Part shown: piece after piece, positions 1 to 10,330 of the stretch | How positions within the stretch are numbered: position 1 is the stretch's first letter | Layout: the number at the start of each line of letters is the position of its first letter | Source: Maribacter polysaccharolyticus | GTDB lineage: Bacteria > Bacteroidota > Bacteroidia > Flavobacteriales > Flavobacteriaceae | Assembly: GCF_028882255.1 (NCBI RefSeq) | Contig: NZ_JARBUY010000001.1 | Coordinates: 898,344 to 962,343, forward strand | DNA: 64,000 bases | Direction: 5' to 3' | Notes under the pieces: generated by a model | The model's input: the letters and a program-made list of their open reading frames with translations, nothing else | Told to the model about the DNA's origin: nothing | The model's database searches: none | Made by a program: the position numbers and the translations under genes

Positions 1-156
1 GGCTTCATCAACTATCTCGATATTGATTATCAGGCTATCTTGATGAATCGTTACGGCATGCTCTGATTTTTCAACGTTATACTTGAATTTTGATTGACAG
101 CCTACTGCCAAGAAAACTAGTACAACAATACTTAGGGTCGATGTATATCTTACCAT
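1..156 (-). CDS. Lipoprotein, N-terminal fragment (cut by window edge)
   Basis: The first 52 codons of a gene that runs off the left edge. It starts with ATG at 156 and stays open to base 1. The N-terminus has a hydrophobic stretch (residues 9-18) ending in a lipobox, AVGC, with Cys20 as the probable lipidated residue, followed by QSK. The protein should therefore be exported and anchored in a membrane. The remaining 30 residues look like the start of a beta-sandwich but are too few to assign a family. It lies 78 bp downstream of the double esterase at 235-2202 on the same strand, so it is probably the next gene of the same operon and a PUL enzyme. GH31 is one possibility from the general pattern of such N-termini, but nothing here proves it. 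Confidence 0.6.
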   Translation of the reverse strand, partial: MVRYTSTLSIVVLVFLAVGCQSKFKYNVEKSEHAVTIHQDSLIINIEIVDEA

Positions 157-234
157 AGTTAATTTATTTTTTAGTTTTAAAATGCTTTTTTTCATTGAGG
201 GTCTGTTTATTTTTTTGAGTATGCTATACTGCTC

Positions 235-2202
235 CTATGGTTTATTTACATATATATACCGTATGCGACATGCATTTCCGTTACTTTGCTCATCTTTTTC
301 ATTGGTTGTTTTCAACTCCAATCGGTGCTTTTTCCCCGTTAACCCACTGGCTAATGTGTAATACCATGGCAGGTGATGCGACGTACTCCATGGGGTAAAT
401 AGATTCAATCTCTGCCACTTCCCCCTATCGATCCGGTATTCAATAATTCCGGCATCTGGCCCAGCCGCAATTGCAATTCCGACGGCATTACCTTCAAAAG
501 TCAGTTGTAAAGTGCTTCCTGGCGATTCATTGATTAACATAGGCACATTCACATAATTGGGACGAACCCTTTTGCCGTCAATAGGATTCCAATTGGGATC
601 GATCTTCCATCCCTTTTTTAGTTTGATATCGGAGACATCGATCAAAACACCATTCGCGTATGCAAAAACATCCAAAGGGTTTGGTAAGGCATGCACTTTT
701 ATCTTATCATCATTGTCAATATGTCCCGCAAACGCCTTATCAAGAAACTGAAGCATTGACCGGGCATAAACCCCTTGACCAAAAGGTGATGGATGAAGGT
801 TTTCAAAGTCCTCTTCCCAGTTAAACTCGCCATGATCGATTCTTTCGGTGACTTCTTTTGCCAAGTTGATGGTCGGAATATTATAATGTTCTGCCACCCG
901 ATTATGGTTTTTTATCACCTCAGGCACTTTCCCGGCACGGTAGGTCTTCATTTTATCCGGATCTACAAAATGCATCATCACGATATCCATCATCGGGTTG
1001 GATTTGAGTAGATGTCTGACAATACCTTCCATTCCCCTTATTTGCTCTGTTTCGGTTCGTTTATTGGTGGCATCGTTTACAGCCGCCTCTTCAAATAACA
1101 AATCGATTTTCCCTTTTGACAACACATCCCTTTCCAATCTAAATGCAGCTGGTGTGGTTCCCATAGAAGGGATTCCGGCCGCAATGAACTCAAATTCGGT
1201 TTCAGGGAATCTGGTTTTCAAATACGCATAAATACTATCACGCCAACCGCCATTATGTGTAATCGACCCACCAAGAAAAGCAACGCGACCTTTTTTATTA
1301 CGCTCAAACTGAATCCTGCTATTATGAAGGCCATTTCCCATCCGATGGAATTTTGAAGCATCCAACAATTTATTTTCAGTACTATGCCTCATGATAAAAT
1401 CAACCACCATTTTCGGATCATCAATATCATAATGGTGCCCATTGGATTTTTGGACACCTGAACTACAAGGTGATACCGTTGCAGTCCCCCCTACATGGAT
1501 GTAATTTTGAACGAGTAATAATGAATTCTCATCTGGGGGTACAACCCCATCTTTTAAACTAACGGTATGTAGAATCTGCACACCTGCTTTAGCCAGTGCA
1601 TCCAAATTATCGATTGGGTTGTTTGTATAGGCTTTGGCTTCTGCATCTGAAACGAATCCGTATTCGGTCTTTAACACTTGCCATTCCTTTTTACTTCCTT
1701 TGCTTGCTCCAAAACCTCCGGGCCAACTTTTAAAATCGCATACTACCGCATCTCCATAAATACAAGCAACCTTTTCAGCGTTTTGTTTCGCCCAGTTGTA
1801 GATGAACAATCCTCCCCGACTATGCCCATGTAAAGCGACCTTGTCCTGCAACCCATAAGTCGTTGTTAGGTAATCGTAAAAACCATTCCAAACTTCTACC
1901 GCTTTAGGGCTACCAAATTGGTTATTGGTATTTACATAAGCGATATGAAAACCTTTAGTCAGGAGTACACTGTCTATTTCGGCATGATAATCGGGAAAAC
2001 GGGCCCGCCATAACCATGGATTTCCGGGTAAAGGTTTTTCCGGACGCGTAAGATGTGCTTCCTTACCATCAAACATGAAATTTATACGTTCAAATCCTTT
2101 CCATGTGCCTACAGCCACTTCGTCAACGGTGGATTGCCCATAGCCCATTGATAAAGTGGAAAATATTGTAAAAAGAAATATATATACGTTTTTGTACTTC
2201 AT
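235..2202 (-). CDS. Bimodular esterase: alpha/beta hydrolase fused to SGNH hydrolase
   Basis: Secreted protein of 655 residues with a Sec signal (about residues 1-22, ending YGQ). Residues about 30-275 form an alpha/beta hydrolase: nucleophile elbow GHSRGG with Ser128, probable acid in KDGVVP (Asp218) and His in GHHYDI (His256/257). Residues about 300-490 form an SGNH/GDSL hydrolase in normal order: GGSIT (Ser313), a Gly-containing block at AAGIPS, AVND (Asn376) and NLHPS (His470). The usual DxxH is ExxH here (Glu467). Residues 500-655 form a beta-rich tail of unknown role. Two serine-esterase modules suggest removal of two ester types (for example acetyl and methyl or feruloyl-like) from the glycan; the substrate is inferred only. 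It follows the GH3 gene after a 111-bp gap on the same strand. Confidence 0.8.
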   Translation of the reverse strand: MKYKNVYIFLFTIFSTLSMGYGQSTVDEVAVGTWKGFERINFMFDGKEAHLTRPEKPLPGNPWLWRARFPDYHAEIDSVLLTKGFHIAYVNTNNQFGSPKAVEVWNGFYDYLTTTYGLQDKVALHGHSRGGLFIYNWAKQNAEKVACIYGDAVVCDFKSWPGGFGASKGSKKEWQVLKTEYGFVSDAEAKAYTNNPIDNLDALAKAGVQILHTVSLKDGVVPPDENSLLLVQNYIHVGGTATVSPCSSGVQKSNGHHYDIDDPKMVVDFIMRHSTENKLLDASKFHRMGNGLHNSRIQFERNKKGRVAFLGGSITHNGGWRDSIYAYLKTRFPETEFEFIAAGIPSMGTTPAAFRLERDVLSKGKIDLLFEEAAVNDATNKRTETEQIRGMEGIVRHLLKSNPMMDIVMMHFVDPDKMKTYRAGKVPEVIKNHNRVAEHYNIPTINLAKEVTERIDHGEFNWEEDFENLHPSPFGQGVYARSMLQFLDKAFAGHIDNDDKIKVHALPNPLDVFAYANGVLIDVSDIKLKKGWKIDPNWNPIDGKRVRPNYVNVPMLINESPGSTLQLTFEGNAVGIAIAAGPDAGIIEYRIDRGKWQRLNLFTPWSTSHHLPWYYTLASGLTGKKHRLELKTTNEKDEQSNGNACRIRYIYVNKP

Positions 2203-2313
2203 GTAATTTTCATTTTTGGTGACTTAATTATTCCGTTCGAAAATACCTTTAATACTATTGTTCACCAATTCGTTTATTCTTTGATGGCATCGAAACATCG
2301 TTGACAACCCTGA

Positions 2314-4689
2314 TCATTGTGCCACATAGCTTTCCGAGAAAAATATGTTCCTACCCGCCAGTTGCACATCATCCCCTTTTAATTGGACCATACCCTCTAA
2401 TCGTATATCCACACAGGAAGCCCCTATTTTAAACTTGTATTTTCCTGCTTCCACCACCCAGTTCCCTTCTATATATTGCATCAATTGTTGGGGCGAGACT
2501 TTAAATCCAATGGTTTTCTTTTCGCCTGCTTTTAAATCTACCCGCTTAAAACCCTTCAACTGAATGGGGTCCATGGTAGAGGACCCTTCAACCGGTGATA
2601 CGTATAATTGTACGATCTCAGCACCGTCCATCGCCCCAGTATTCTCAACGGTACAGGAAACTTCGAAAAAGGGATCATTACCATTGACTGTTGCCGGCAT
2701 ACTGAAATCGGAATACTCATAGGTAGTATAGGAAAGTCCATAACCGAACGGATATTGGGGCTGCACATCAACATAGCCCTTTTGGTAGTTTAATTCCTCC
2801 TCCGAATCATCTTTGGGATAGCTTACACAGAGTTTTGCCGAGGGATTTACATCGCCAACCAAGATATCCGCAAGGGCATTACCGGCTTCTTCTCCTGGGA
2901 ACCACGCCTGGATTATCGCTGCACATTTGTCTTCAAACTTGTCGACCAACTGCTGCCTTCCTCCCGTAATGACCAAAATAACAGGCCTACCTGTTTCAAT
3001 GAGCTGCTCTACAAACTGTTCTTGTTCACCTGGTAACCGAATTCCTTCGCGCTCCCGGTTTTCCCCACACAGGTAGGTATTCTCTCCCACTGCCGCAATA
3101 ATCACATCACTCTTTTTGGCCATAGCCAAGGCCCTGTCCATATCGGGTTGGGCCACCCTACCCAGAATGTTCTTCTTAGCCGTACCCAGTTCACCATCTC
3201 CGTAACTATTCGGGTCTATTACCGTACCTATTGGTTCTGTCCAATCACACCCCCGTTCATTATGGATATTGACCTTATCTCCCAATTTATTTTCCAGACC
3301 TTCAACAATACTGACGATTTTTGGGGAATTGGGATCGAATGTTTGTCCCCAGAAATACGTGATCATCGATTGGTACGTATAGTCCCCTAGCAAACAAAAC
3401 ACATTATCCGAGTTGGGTCCAAGTAATGCGATATCCTTTATCTCATCCACTTTCAATGGCAGGATTCCATTGTTTTTCAGTAGTACGATTGCCTGGGTGG
3501 CTGCTTCATAAGCCAGTTTTCGATTGGTGGGTGGATCAAAATCCAAATCCCCATCCACACCAAAAACAGGGTTTGGATCCAAAAGGCCCAACTTTTCTTT
3601 CATGATCAAGGAACGCTTTACGGCCGTATTGATAACATCCAATGAAATCAGGGAATCCTTAAGTGCTTCCGGTAAAAACCCATAGGCATTGGGTAGGGGG
3701 AATTCAAGGTCGTTCCCCGCTTTCAAGGCCATCACCCCCGCTTCTTTTAAAGAACCTGCCTGCCCATATTTATCATAAACATGGTCTATGGAATGGTAAT
3801 CACTTACCGCAATCCCATCAAAACCCAGTTTATTACGGAGGATTCCGTTGAGCAACTCCGGGTTGGCCACATCAGCGACCCCGTTATAGGCGGCATAGGA
3901 GGGCATCACACTTTTAACATTGGCAACTTTAAATGCTGCCTCATGGGGCATAAGGTAATCTTCAAAAAAATCTTTTTCATGGGTGGTATTAGCGCCATAG
4001 CCAGCAAAGTGTTTGGTTGTTGCGGCAATACCCGTCCTAAAATCATCACCTTGCAAGCCTTTTACAAAGGCCACGCCCATTGTAGCGGTTAAATAAGGGT
4101 CTTCACCATAGCTCTCTTCGATTCTGGGCCAATGGGCCGTACGTATAACATCGAGCATGGGCGATAGGGCATAATTTGCACCGGCAGCTTTCATATTTTT
4201 TCGGGTAGAAAGGGCATTCCTGGTCACCATTTCAGGATTCCATGAGCAGGCCACCCCGATTTGCTGTGGGAATGTCGTTGCCCCTTTGGTGGAAAATCCC
4301 GTAATGGCCTCTTCGTGAAAAACAGCTGGAATCTTCAATCTGGTTTCGGTCATGAGATACTGTTGGATCTCCCGTACAAAATCGCGCAATTCTTCCGGCT
4401 CCATGGTAAATGAAGAGGAGAACTGACACAAATGTCCTATACCATCGGGTATTTTTTCGCGACATTTTTCAAGTGATAATTTGCCATCTTCCAAGAGTTC
4501 GGTGGGTCTGATCCCTTCTATTTGTGCAATCCTCTCCTCAAGGGTCATGGTTGCTATGATCGAATCAATACGAACATCGGTTTCCGGTGTAGAAAAAGGT
4601 TCGGGTGTTGCTATGAATATTGATGCTTGTTTTGTCTCGCTACAAGCGAATAACAAAACGGATAAAAACGCTAGTCCTACTTTTCTCAT
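2314..4689 (-). CDS. GH3 glycoside hydrolase, lipoprotein
   Basis: Exo-acting GH3 enzyme of 791 residues, beta-glucosidase/beta-xylosidase-like. I chose the ATG at 4689 because it gives a clean lipoprotein signal (MRKVGLAFLSVLLFAC); an in-frame ATG at 4710 would add seven residues. The (alpha/beta)8 domain carries KHFAGYG and the nucleophile motif AVSDYH (Asp297 from this start). The alpha/beta sandwich has the GEN..RE..RLPGEQ region that normally holds the acid/base. A C-terminal fibronectin III-like domain is visible (ENTGAMDG..VQLYVSP). These are the three standard GH3 domains at usual length. Within this PUL it probably removes a terminal beta-linked hexose or xylose from oligosaccharides. 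Specificity cannot be read from the sequence. Confidence 0.9.
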   Translation of the reverse strand: MRKVGLAFLSVLLFACSETKQASIFIATPEPFSTPETDVRIDSIIATMTLEERIAQIEGIRPTELLEDGKLSLEKCREKIPDGIGHLCQFSSSFTMEPEELRDFVREIQQYLMTETRLKIPAVFHEEAITGFSTKGATTFPQQIGVACSWNPEMVTRNALSTRKNMKAAGANYALSPMLDVIRTAHWPRIEESYGEDPYLTATMGVAFVKGLQGDDFRTGIAATTKHFAGYGANTTHEKDFFEDYLMPHEAAFKVANVKSVMPSYAAYNGVADVANPELLNGILRNKLGFDGIAVSDYHSIDHVYDKYGQAGSLKEAGVMALKAGNDLEFPLPNAYGFLPEALKDSLISLDVINTAVKRSLIMKEKLGLLDPNPVFGVDGDLDFDPPTNRKLAYEAATQAIVLLKNNGILPLKVDEIKDIALLGPNSDNVFCLLGDYTYQSMITYFWGQTFDPNSPKIVSIVEGLENKLGDKVNIHNERGCDWTEPIGTVIDPNSYGDGELGTAKKNILGRVAQPDMDRALAMAKKSDVIIAAVGENTYLCGENREREGIRLPGEQEQFVEQLIETGRPVILVITGGRQQLVDKFEDKCAAIIQAWFPGEEAGNALADILVGDVNPSAKLCVSYPKDDSEEELNYQKGYVDVQPQYPFGYGLSYTTYEYSDFSMPATVNGNDPFFEVSCTVENTGAMDGAEIVQLYVSPVEGSSTMDPIQLKGFKRVDLKAGEKKTIGFKVSPQQLMQYIEGNWVVEAGKYKFKIGASCVDIRLEGMVQLKGDDVQLAGRNIFFSESYVAQ

Positions 4690-4784
4690 TATTAAATGTA
4701 TTAGTGCCATACTTTAAACCAACATGATCCACAATATTGAAAACAATACTTCAAAACCAACGACACATGATGCATTATTTATTC

Positions 4785-6386
4785 TTATAGTGCTCCTTTC
4801 AACTCAAAGACCAATGCATACGTATTCGGCCTTTGTGCCGGTATGTTAAGCATCAAATAATCACTCGTTTGGTCAAATTGGATTTTTTCATCACTTCCGA
4901 TTAACTTTAAAGACTTGATTTTATTTGGATTATACCCTGAATTAAATCCTAATGTTGGTAGTTGGATCTTTCCTTCTTCCGGATTAAGGACAAAAACATA
5001 CAATGCATCCCCCCTTGTTGTAAACCGAACTTCGTCGTTCCCATATGGAGGGCTGTCCTTTGTTCGGTTATTGAACTGTTTGCTTCTCTTCTTTTTGAGG
5101 GCTATAAGATCGGTATTGGCCAAATTGGAAGCATTGGAAACCTCCTCAAGGCCAGAGAAAAAATTATCGCCATATACTTTCCAGGGCTTACTGGCATAAA
5201 TCGCTTCGCCATTCAACTTAAGCCAGGCACCGAATTCATCCAAAATGACTTTATGGTCGGGAGGAATGGTCCCATCGGGCAATAGTTCGACATTGAGCAT
5301 AAAGTTGCCGTTTTTACTCACGACATCGATCAATAATTCTATGGTACTTCTTGCATCATGGCGGGAAGGATCGTCTTTTTTATAAAACCAATGGGTATAC
5401 GAACAAATGCTCTGCCAAGGTTCGGGGTTGATCTTGAGCTCTACGCCCTGCTCTATGTCATTTACCACTCCGGGATCCCCATCTGGAATTTTTCCCGTGA
5501 TAACCGCATTGATTTTTCCGTTTTTATTTAAGTTATGATTATAAAATGCCCGGAAAGCTTCCTTGCCATACTCCCCATAAGGAAAACCACAACCATCGAA
5601 CCACATAAAATCCACTTCATATTGCGTAAGGAGGTCTTTCATCCTACGCAACCAGTTTTGCTTCCATGACTCCTTCCATTCAAGTGTTCTTTTCTCAGGA
5701 GGTAGTCCATACAATACGGCGGGATCAAGACCTTCCCACCATGTACCTACACCTTCCGCTTTGGTCAGGTACCCATCGTACGGAACACCTTTATAATCCC
5801 CATTGGCATCGGAACCAAAGGCTGGGAGTCCCCATTCAAAAAAACGTTCGTTATGGGTACTTACCCCAAAGGGAACGCCGTATTTTCTCGCAGAGCTACA
5901 AAACTCCCCGATAATATCGCGTTTGGGTCCAACCATCACCGAATTCCATTCATGATGCACTGAATTCCAATTGTCGAAATTATCGTGATGATGCGCCAGT
6001 GCCATAAAATATTTAGCTCCAAGATCTCTTGTGAAATAGCGTAAAAGGCTATCTGTATCGAGCTTCTCGGCCTTCCATTCATGAATCACATCCTTATATC
6101 CAACTTCCGAAGGGTGTCCAAACCTCTTCAGGTGATACGGATAGGCATTCTTTCCAAAGGTTTCCTTGCCTACATCTTGCATATACAAATGCCGGGCATA
6201 CCACCCCCCTCCATATTCGGGTACGGTTTGAGCCCCCCAATGCACCCAAATGCCGAATCGAGCTTCGGGAAACCAATCGGGAACTTCATATTGACTACCA
6301 ATTTCTTCCCAGGTAAGTTCTTTCTCCTGCGAATAACCACCAAATCCCATTAAGATCAGTAGACCTATGATCGTATAAATCTTCAT
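4785..6386 (-). CDS. GH29 alpha-L-fucosidase with C-terminal beta-sandwich
   Basis: Secreted GH29 enzyme of 533 residues with a Sec signal (residues 1-19, GGYSQ). GH29 features: RFGIWVHWGAQ (residues 43-53), ALAHHHDNFD (129-138) and nucleophile motif FMWFDGCG with Asp264. The C-terminal 150 residues form the beta-sandwich often found after the GH29 barrel. GH29 retaining enzymes release alpha-L-fucose (alpha-L-galactose in some members). It sits between GH43 (18 bp upstream) and GH3 on one strand, so it is probably co-transcribed with them. It is one of three distinct GH29 proteins in the window; the low identity among them argues for different linkages or substitution patterns rather than recent copies. 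Confidence 0.92.
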   Translation of the reverse strand: MKIYTIIGLLILMGFGGYSQEKELTWEEIGSQYEVPDWFPEARFGIWVHWGAQTVPEYGGGWYARHLYMQDVGKETFGKNAYPYHLKRFGHPSEVGYKDVIHEWKAEKLDTDSLLRYFTRDLGAKYFMALAHHHDNFDNWNSVHHEWNSVMVGPKRDIIGEFCSSARKYGVPFGVSTHNERFFEWGLPAFGSDANGDYKGVPYDGYLTKAEGVGTWWEGLDPAVLYGLPPEKRTLEWKESWKQNWLRRMKDLLTQYEVDFMWFDGCGFPYGEYGKEAFRAFYNHNLNKNGKINAVITGKIPDGDPGVVNDIEQGVELKINPEPWQSICSYTHWFYKKDDPSRHDARSTIELLIDVVSKNGNFMLNVELLPDGTIPPDHKVILDEFGAWLKLNGEAIYASKPWKVYGDNFFSGLEEVSNASNLANTDLIALKKKRSKQFNNRTKDSPPYGNDEVRFTTRGDALYVFVLNPEEGKIQLPTLGFNSGYNPNKIKSLKLIGSDEKIQFDQTSDYLMLNIPAQRPNTYALVFELKGAL

Positions 6387-6404
6387 AATCGTAATTTTCT
6401 GTCC

Positions 6405-7778
6405 TTAATCATCAAAAACCTGTTCCAATTTTATATAATCGATTGCCAAATCCCCCTGTGAGGGCTTCCAATTTCTTTTGAATATTCGTACCAGGTTATC
6501 ACCCTCCTTTAACTCAACAATCCCAAAATCAATTTCACGGAAGACATCGGATTGTGGAAAAACAAATTCTCGATACTGGTGGCTATTGATCAATATATCG
6601 TGGTTCGATGCGCCCTTGGGGGAAGCATAGCGTACAATAAAACGATATTTTGCGTGTTTTGCCACCTGTGCGAGTATGGAAACATGATCGTAGGGGTTAT
6701 CAAAATTGGTAACATATCCTTTACCACTGTACCCTTCTATCCATGTATCCACAATCACATTGTACAATTCCCCTCCTGCGGCAAAGCCATTCTCGGCTTC
6801 CAGAAGGAGGGTGGTTTTGGTACGTTTTGCATTCCCCAAGCCTTTTTTTGAAGGAACGATCGGAATGATATCCCCGTTTTTGTCATATTCAAGATAATCT
6901 GCCATCACCGACCGGGTTTCACTTAAACCACCGGAAAGCCATGCACTGTGATAGAACATGATATCCTTCCCCTTATAGGTGACCGTACCTCCGTGGTTGG
7001 TACCACTCTGCCCTTCAAAATCGTCGATGAACACGTCTTTGAATTCATAGGGTCCCAACGGTTTATCGGCTACGGCATAAAACATTTTTTCGGGCCATCT
7101 GCGGGGCGTTAAGCCGGGATAAGTCAAATAATACTTCCCTTGGTACTTATGCACCCACGGACCTTCGAAAACATGGGTCAATTGGGAGGTCAAATCTACA
7201 AAGGTCTCCGGTTTAATCGACATAAGGTCCTCATTCAATTCTGCGGCGAAACATTTACGGTCGTGTCCCCAAAACAGGTATGGGGTACCATCATCATCTA
7301 TAAAAAGTGCAGGGTCTTGACCAAATTCCACCCCTTTAACATATCCGAGATCGGTAAATGGCCCTTCGGGGACATCACTTCGCGCAATACCCGTTCTAAA
7401 GAGTCCGATCCCCGCTTCTTTCATACAATAAATAAGGTAATATTTTCCCCGGTAATAGGCGGCATCCATGGCCCAAGCATGACTCTCTGCCCACTCCACA
7501 TTCTCCAAATGCAAAATACGCCCGTGGTCTGTCCAGTTTACCAAATCGGTAGTGGAAAATGCATGGTACCCGGTCATTCCATAATGGTTATTGGAACCGG
7601 GTTCATCATGGGAGGTATATACCCATAGGCGATCGTCATTCGGCCAAACATGGGGAGAGGGGTCGGCCGTAAACACATGCGTGAAAATCGGATTTTGCGC
7701 ATGCGTTGTGATCATGAATAACCCCATGATCAAATAGCTGATGATTTCCCTTTTCCTAATTAGTGATTCCATAATCAT
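6405..7778 (-). CDS. GH43 glycosidase with C-terminal CBM6/35-like domain
   Basis: Secreted protein of 457 residues with a Sec signal ending near THAQ (residue 28). The five-bladed propeller of GH43 is recognised by its three acids in order: catalytic base in TADPSPHVW (Asp39), pKa modulator in FGQDPALF (Asp155) and general acid in FEGPWVHK (Glu205). From residue about 318 a beta-sandwich begins with LLEAENG and ends with DYIKLEQ, the pattern of CBM6/CBM35 modules. GH43 enzymes include beta-xylosidases, alpha-L-arabinofuranosidases and galactan-active enzymes; I cannot choose between them. The stop of GH95 lies 6 bp upstream of this start, so both are almost certainly on one transcript. Confidence 0.88.
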   Translation of the reverse strand: MIMESLIRKREIISYLIMGLFMITTHAQNPIFTHVFTADPSPHVWPNDDRLWVYTSHDEPGSNNHYGMTGYHAFSTTDLVNWTDHGRILHLENVEWAESHAWAMDAAYYRGKYYLIYCMKEAGIGLFRTGIARSDVPEGPFTDLGYVKGVEFGQDPALFIDDDGTPYLFWGHDRKCFAAELNEDLMSIKPETFVDLTSQLTHVFEGPWVHKYQGKYYLTYPGLTPRRWPEKMFYAVADKPLGPYEFKDVFIDDFEGQSGTNHGGTVTYKGKDIMFYHSAWLSGGLSETRSVMADYLEYDKNGDIIPIVPSKKGLGNAKRTKTTLLLEAENGFAAGGELYNVIVDTWIEGYSGKGYVTNFDNPYDHVSILAQVAKHAKYRFIVRYASPKGASNHDILINSHQYREFVFPQSDVFREIDFGIVELKEGDNLVRIFKRNWKPSQGDLAIDYIKLEQVFDD

Positions 7779-7784
7779 ATCCTT

Positions 7785-10325
7785 TTATTTTTTTACCAAA
7801 ACTATGGTTTGTCCTGCTTGGGTCGCCACATCATACAGGTACGTATCCTTTACCTCAAACCCCTTTAAATGGGCTTCTTCCGAAATGATCGGCGCTTTGA
7901 TCTTTGGAACTTGATAAAATGGGTTTACATTGTTTCCTTCGGCACTTTCCAATATCTTTCCATCGTCGAAATCAAGTTCAGTGTAGGAACGGATCCTACA
8001 AATGCCTCCTAAATTCGATTTTATCACCGCTTTAACTACTTCTCCGTCTTTCCATTCCAGGGATTCCAATTCGAATCCCCCACGTGCGCGCAATCCGGTA
8101 ACCTTCCCATCTTGCCATACATCGGGTAAGGCAGGGATCAAATGAATGGCCCCATCATGACTTTGCAGCAACATTTCCGTTAAACCGGAAGTAAATCCAA
8201 AATTACCATCAATTTGGAACGGAGGGTGGGCATCCAGCATGTTGGCGTAGGTACCTCCTCCTTTTGAGCCCGGCCTGCCCACCAATTTAATCTGGTCGGT
8301 CATCATTTTATAGGCATGGTTGCCATCCAACAAACGCGCCCATTGGTTGATCTTCCAGTTCATACTCCAACCCGTTGAAGGGTCGCCGCGGTAAATCAAT
8401 ACGTTTCTTGTGGCTTCTGCCAATTCCGGTGTACGGAAAGGCGAAAATTGATTGGAGGGGTGCATGGCGTATAAATGGGAAATATGACGGTGTTTGTCAT
8501 CCGGACTGTCCCAGTCATTGATCCATTCCTGAATTTGGGCATGCCGACCAATTTGGGTAGGGGCCAATTGAGGAAGGGTGGCTTCGATTTTTCGTATGAG
8601 TTTCGCATCGGTGTCCAATACTTTTGCCGCTGCTAACGTTTTCGTCAACATATCAAAAATCAATTGATTGTCCATGGTGGTTGCATAGGCAATGTTCACC
8701 ATGTTGGGCATATGGGCCGGCCGATTTTCAGGAGATGTCGATGGCGTAAAAACCAACCACCCATGATCCGGTTCCGGCGTTAAAAAGCTTAGGCAAAACT
8801 CAGCAGATCCTTTTAAGGCCGGATATACCTCTTGCAAATAGTCCATATCGCCATTATACAGGTACTTTTCCCACAAATGCTGGCTCAGCCACAACCCACC
8901 ACTTGGCCACATGCCCCAAGTGGCACCGTCTACCGGACCGCAAATACGCCATAAATCGGTATTGTGATGACATACCCAACCTTCGGCCCCGTACATGACT
9001 TTTGCGGTTTCCTGACCGGCTACTGATAGTTCCTTAACCATTTCAATCAATGGCTCATGCATCTCGGTTAAATTAGTTGCCTCCGCAGGCCAATAATTCA
9101 TTTCGGTATTTATATTTACGGTGTAGGCACTTTTCCAAGGTGGGAAAAGTTCGTTTGCCCATATCCCTTGCAGGTTGGCTGCCTGCCCACCGGGCCGGGA
9201 AGAACAAATCAACAGGTAACGGCCATATTGAAAATAAAGGGCGGCCAAAGCGGGGTCGTTGGCCTGGCTAAACCGTTGAATGCGCACATCGGTTGGATGG
9301 TCGATTTCATCGGTTTTGCCCAAATCGAGACTGACCCGGTTAAAATAGCTTTGAAAATAAGCCGAATGCCCTGCCTTTAACCGCTGGTAGTCTTTTCGTT
9401 CGGCATTGGCCATAAAGGCTATAGCGCGCTTATGCGCATTGCCACTGACATCCCGATAGTTGACAAAATTGGTCGCTATGGAAAGGTACATGATAACACT
9501 GTTCGCCCCTTCAACGCTTAAACTGTTTTCCGAAGCCGTCAAAGTCCCCCCCTCGGGGACGATTTTCAATCTGGATTCGAACCTCACCTTGCCTTCAATG
9601 GGGTGCGCATCCTCGGGGGTCCGTTTACTTTTCCGATCGGAGCCCTTCCCGGTCATCACCAAAACATCATCATTTTCGGTACCTACCTCAACCACTGCGG
9701 GTTCAGGGCGATCCATCGTAGCTTTGAAACTGATTTTACCTTTTCCATTGGCCGTTAATTTCATGACAATTACATCATCGGGAAAAGAAGTGAAAATTTC
9801 ACGTCGATATTCTACACCATCAACTGTGTATTTTGTGGTATTGATGGCATTTTCAATATCCAACTCACGGTAATAGTTTGAGTACTTCCCATGATTTGCA
9901 AAATCCAACCGTAAATTCCCAACGGTTTCATAGGGCATCCCATGCGATGTTTTCGAGATGATCTTGGCATTGGCCAAGTCATGAGCCTCTTTGTAATTTC
10001 CGTCAAACAGCAGTTGGCGTATTTCGGTCAAAATTCCCTTGGCTTCCGGATTGTCATTTCGATGGGGGCCTCCTGCCCAAAGTGTACTTTCATTCAATTG
10101 AATATTTTCATTTACAGGATTACCGAAAACCATGGCACCCAAACGGCCGTTGCCCAAGGGTAAAGCCTCATTCCAATTGGCAGCGGGAGCATCGTACCAG
10201 AGTTTCAAATCAGAGGCCTGATTTGGTGTGGTTTGCGCATTGCCCACACGTGAAACCAATACACATAGGCATAGCGAAAGCAAGGTAAAACCGAATGGGT
10301 AAATTGTTTTGTTCATCATATCCAC
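7785..10325 (-). CDS. GH95 alpha-L-fucosidase (or alpha-L-galactosidase)
   Basis: Full-length GH95 protein of 846 residues with a Sec signal (about residues 1-31). The N-terminal beta-domain starts [19 protein letters not shown], a hallmark of the family. In the (alpha/alpha)6 barrel I see [10 protein letters not shown] (Asn404, Asn406), STSPEN (Glu533, probable general acid) and FQIDGNFG (Asp706). By order and spacing these match the catalytic set known for the inverting GH95 1,2-alpha-L-fucosidase AfcA. The predicted reaction is hydrolysis of terminal alpha-L-fucose, or L-galactose in some members. It lies between a heparinase-like lyase (5 bp upstream) and GH43 (6 bp downstream), so it is part of the left operon. 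Confidence 0.93.
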   Translation of the reverse strand: MDMMNKTIYPFGFTLLSLCLCVLVSRVGNAQTTPNQASDLKLWYDAPAANWNEALPLGNGRLGAMVFGNPVNENIQLNESTLWAGGPHRNDNPEAKGILTEIRQLLFDGNYKEAHDLANAKIISKTSHGMPYETVGNLRLDFANHGKYSNYYRELDIENAINTTKYTVDGVEYRREIFTSFPDDVIVMKLTANGKGKISFKATMDRPEPAVVEVGTENDDVLVMTGKGSDRKSKRTPEDAHPIEGKVRFESRLKIVPEGGTLTASENSLSVEGANSVIMYLSIATNFVNYRDVSGNAHKRAIAFMANAERKDYQRLKAGHSAYFQSYFNRVSLDLGKTDEIDHPTDVRIQRFSQANDPALAALYFQYGRYLLICSSRPGGQAANLQGIWANELFPPWKSAYTVNINTEMNYWPAEATNLTEMHEPLIEMVKELSVAGQETAKVMYGAEGWVCHHNTDLWRICGPVDGATWGMWPSGGLWLSQHLWEKYLYNGDMDYLQEVYPALKGSAEFCLSFLTPEPDHGWLVFTPSTSPENRPAHMPNMVNIAYATTMDNQLIFDMLTKTLAAAKVLDTDAKLIRKIEATLPQLAPTQIGRHAQIQEWINDWDSPDDKHRHISHLYAMHPSNQFSPFRTPELAEATRNVLIYRGDPSTGWSMNWKINQWARLLDGNHAYKMMTDQIKLVGRPGSKGGGTYANMLDAHPPFQIDGNFGFTSGLTEMLLQSHDGAIHLIPALPDVWQDGKVTGLRARGGFELESLEWKDGEVVKAVIKSNLGGICRIRSYTELDFDDGKILESAEGNNVNPFYQVPKIKAPIISEEAHLKGFEVKDTYLYDVATQAGQTIVLVKK

Positions 10326-10330
10326 TACTT

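Noticed and set aside
2203-2313. TTGGTGA / TCACCAA inverted pair between GH3 and the double esterase
   Set aside because: The arms are 7 bp and about 45 nt apart, too weak for a terminator or operator call.
7140-7628. 162-codon plus-strand frame inside GH43
   Set aside because: It is antisense to a well-supported enzyme gene with complete catalytic motifs, and its translation resembles no protein.
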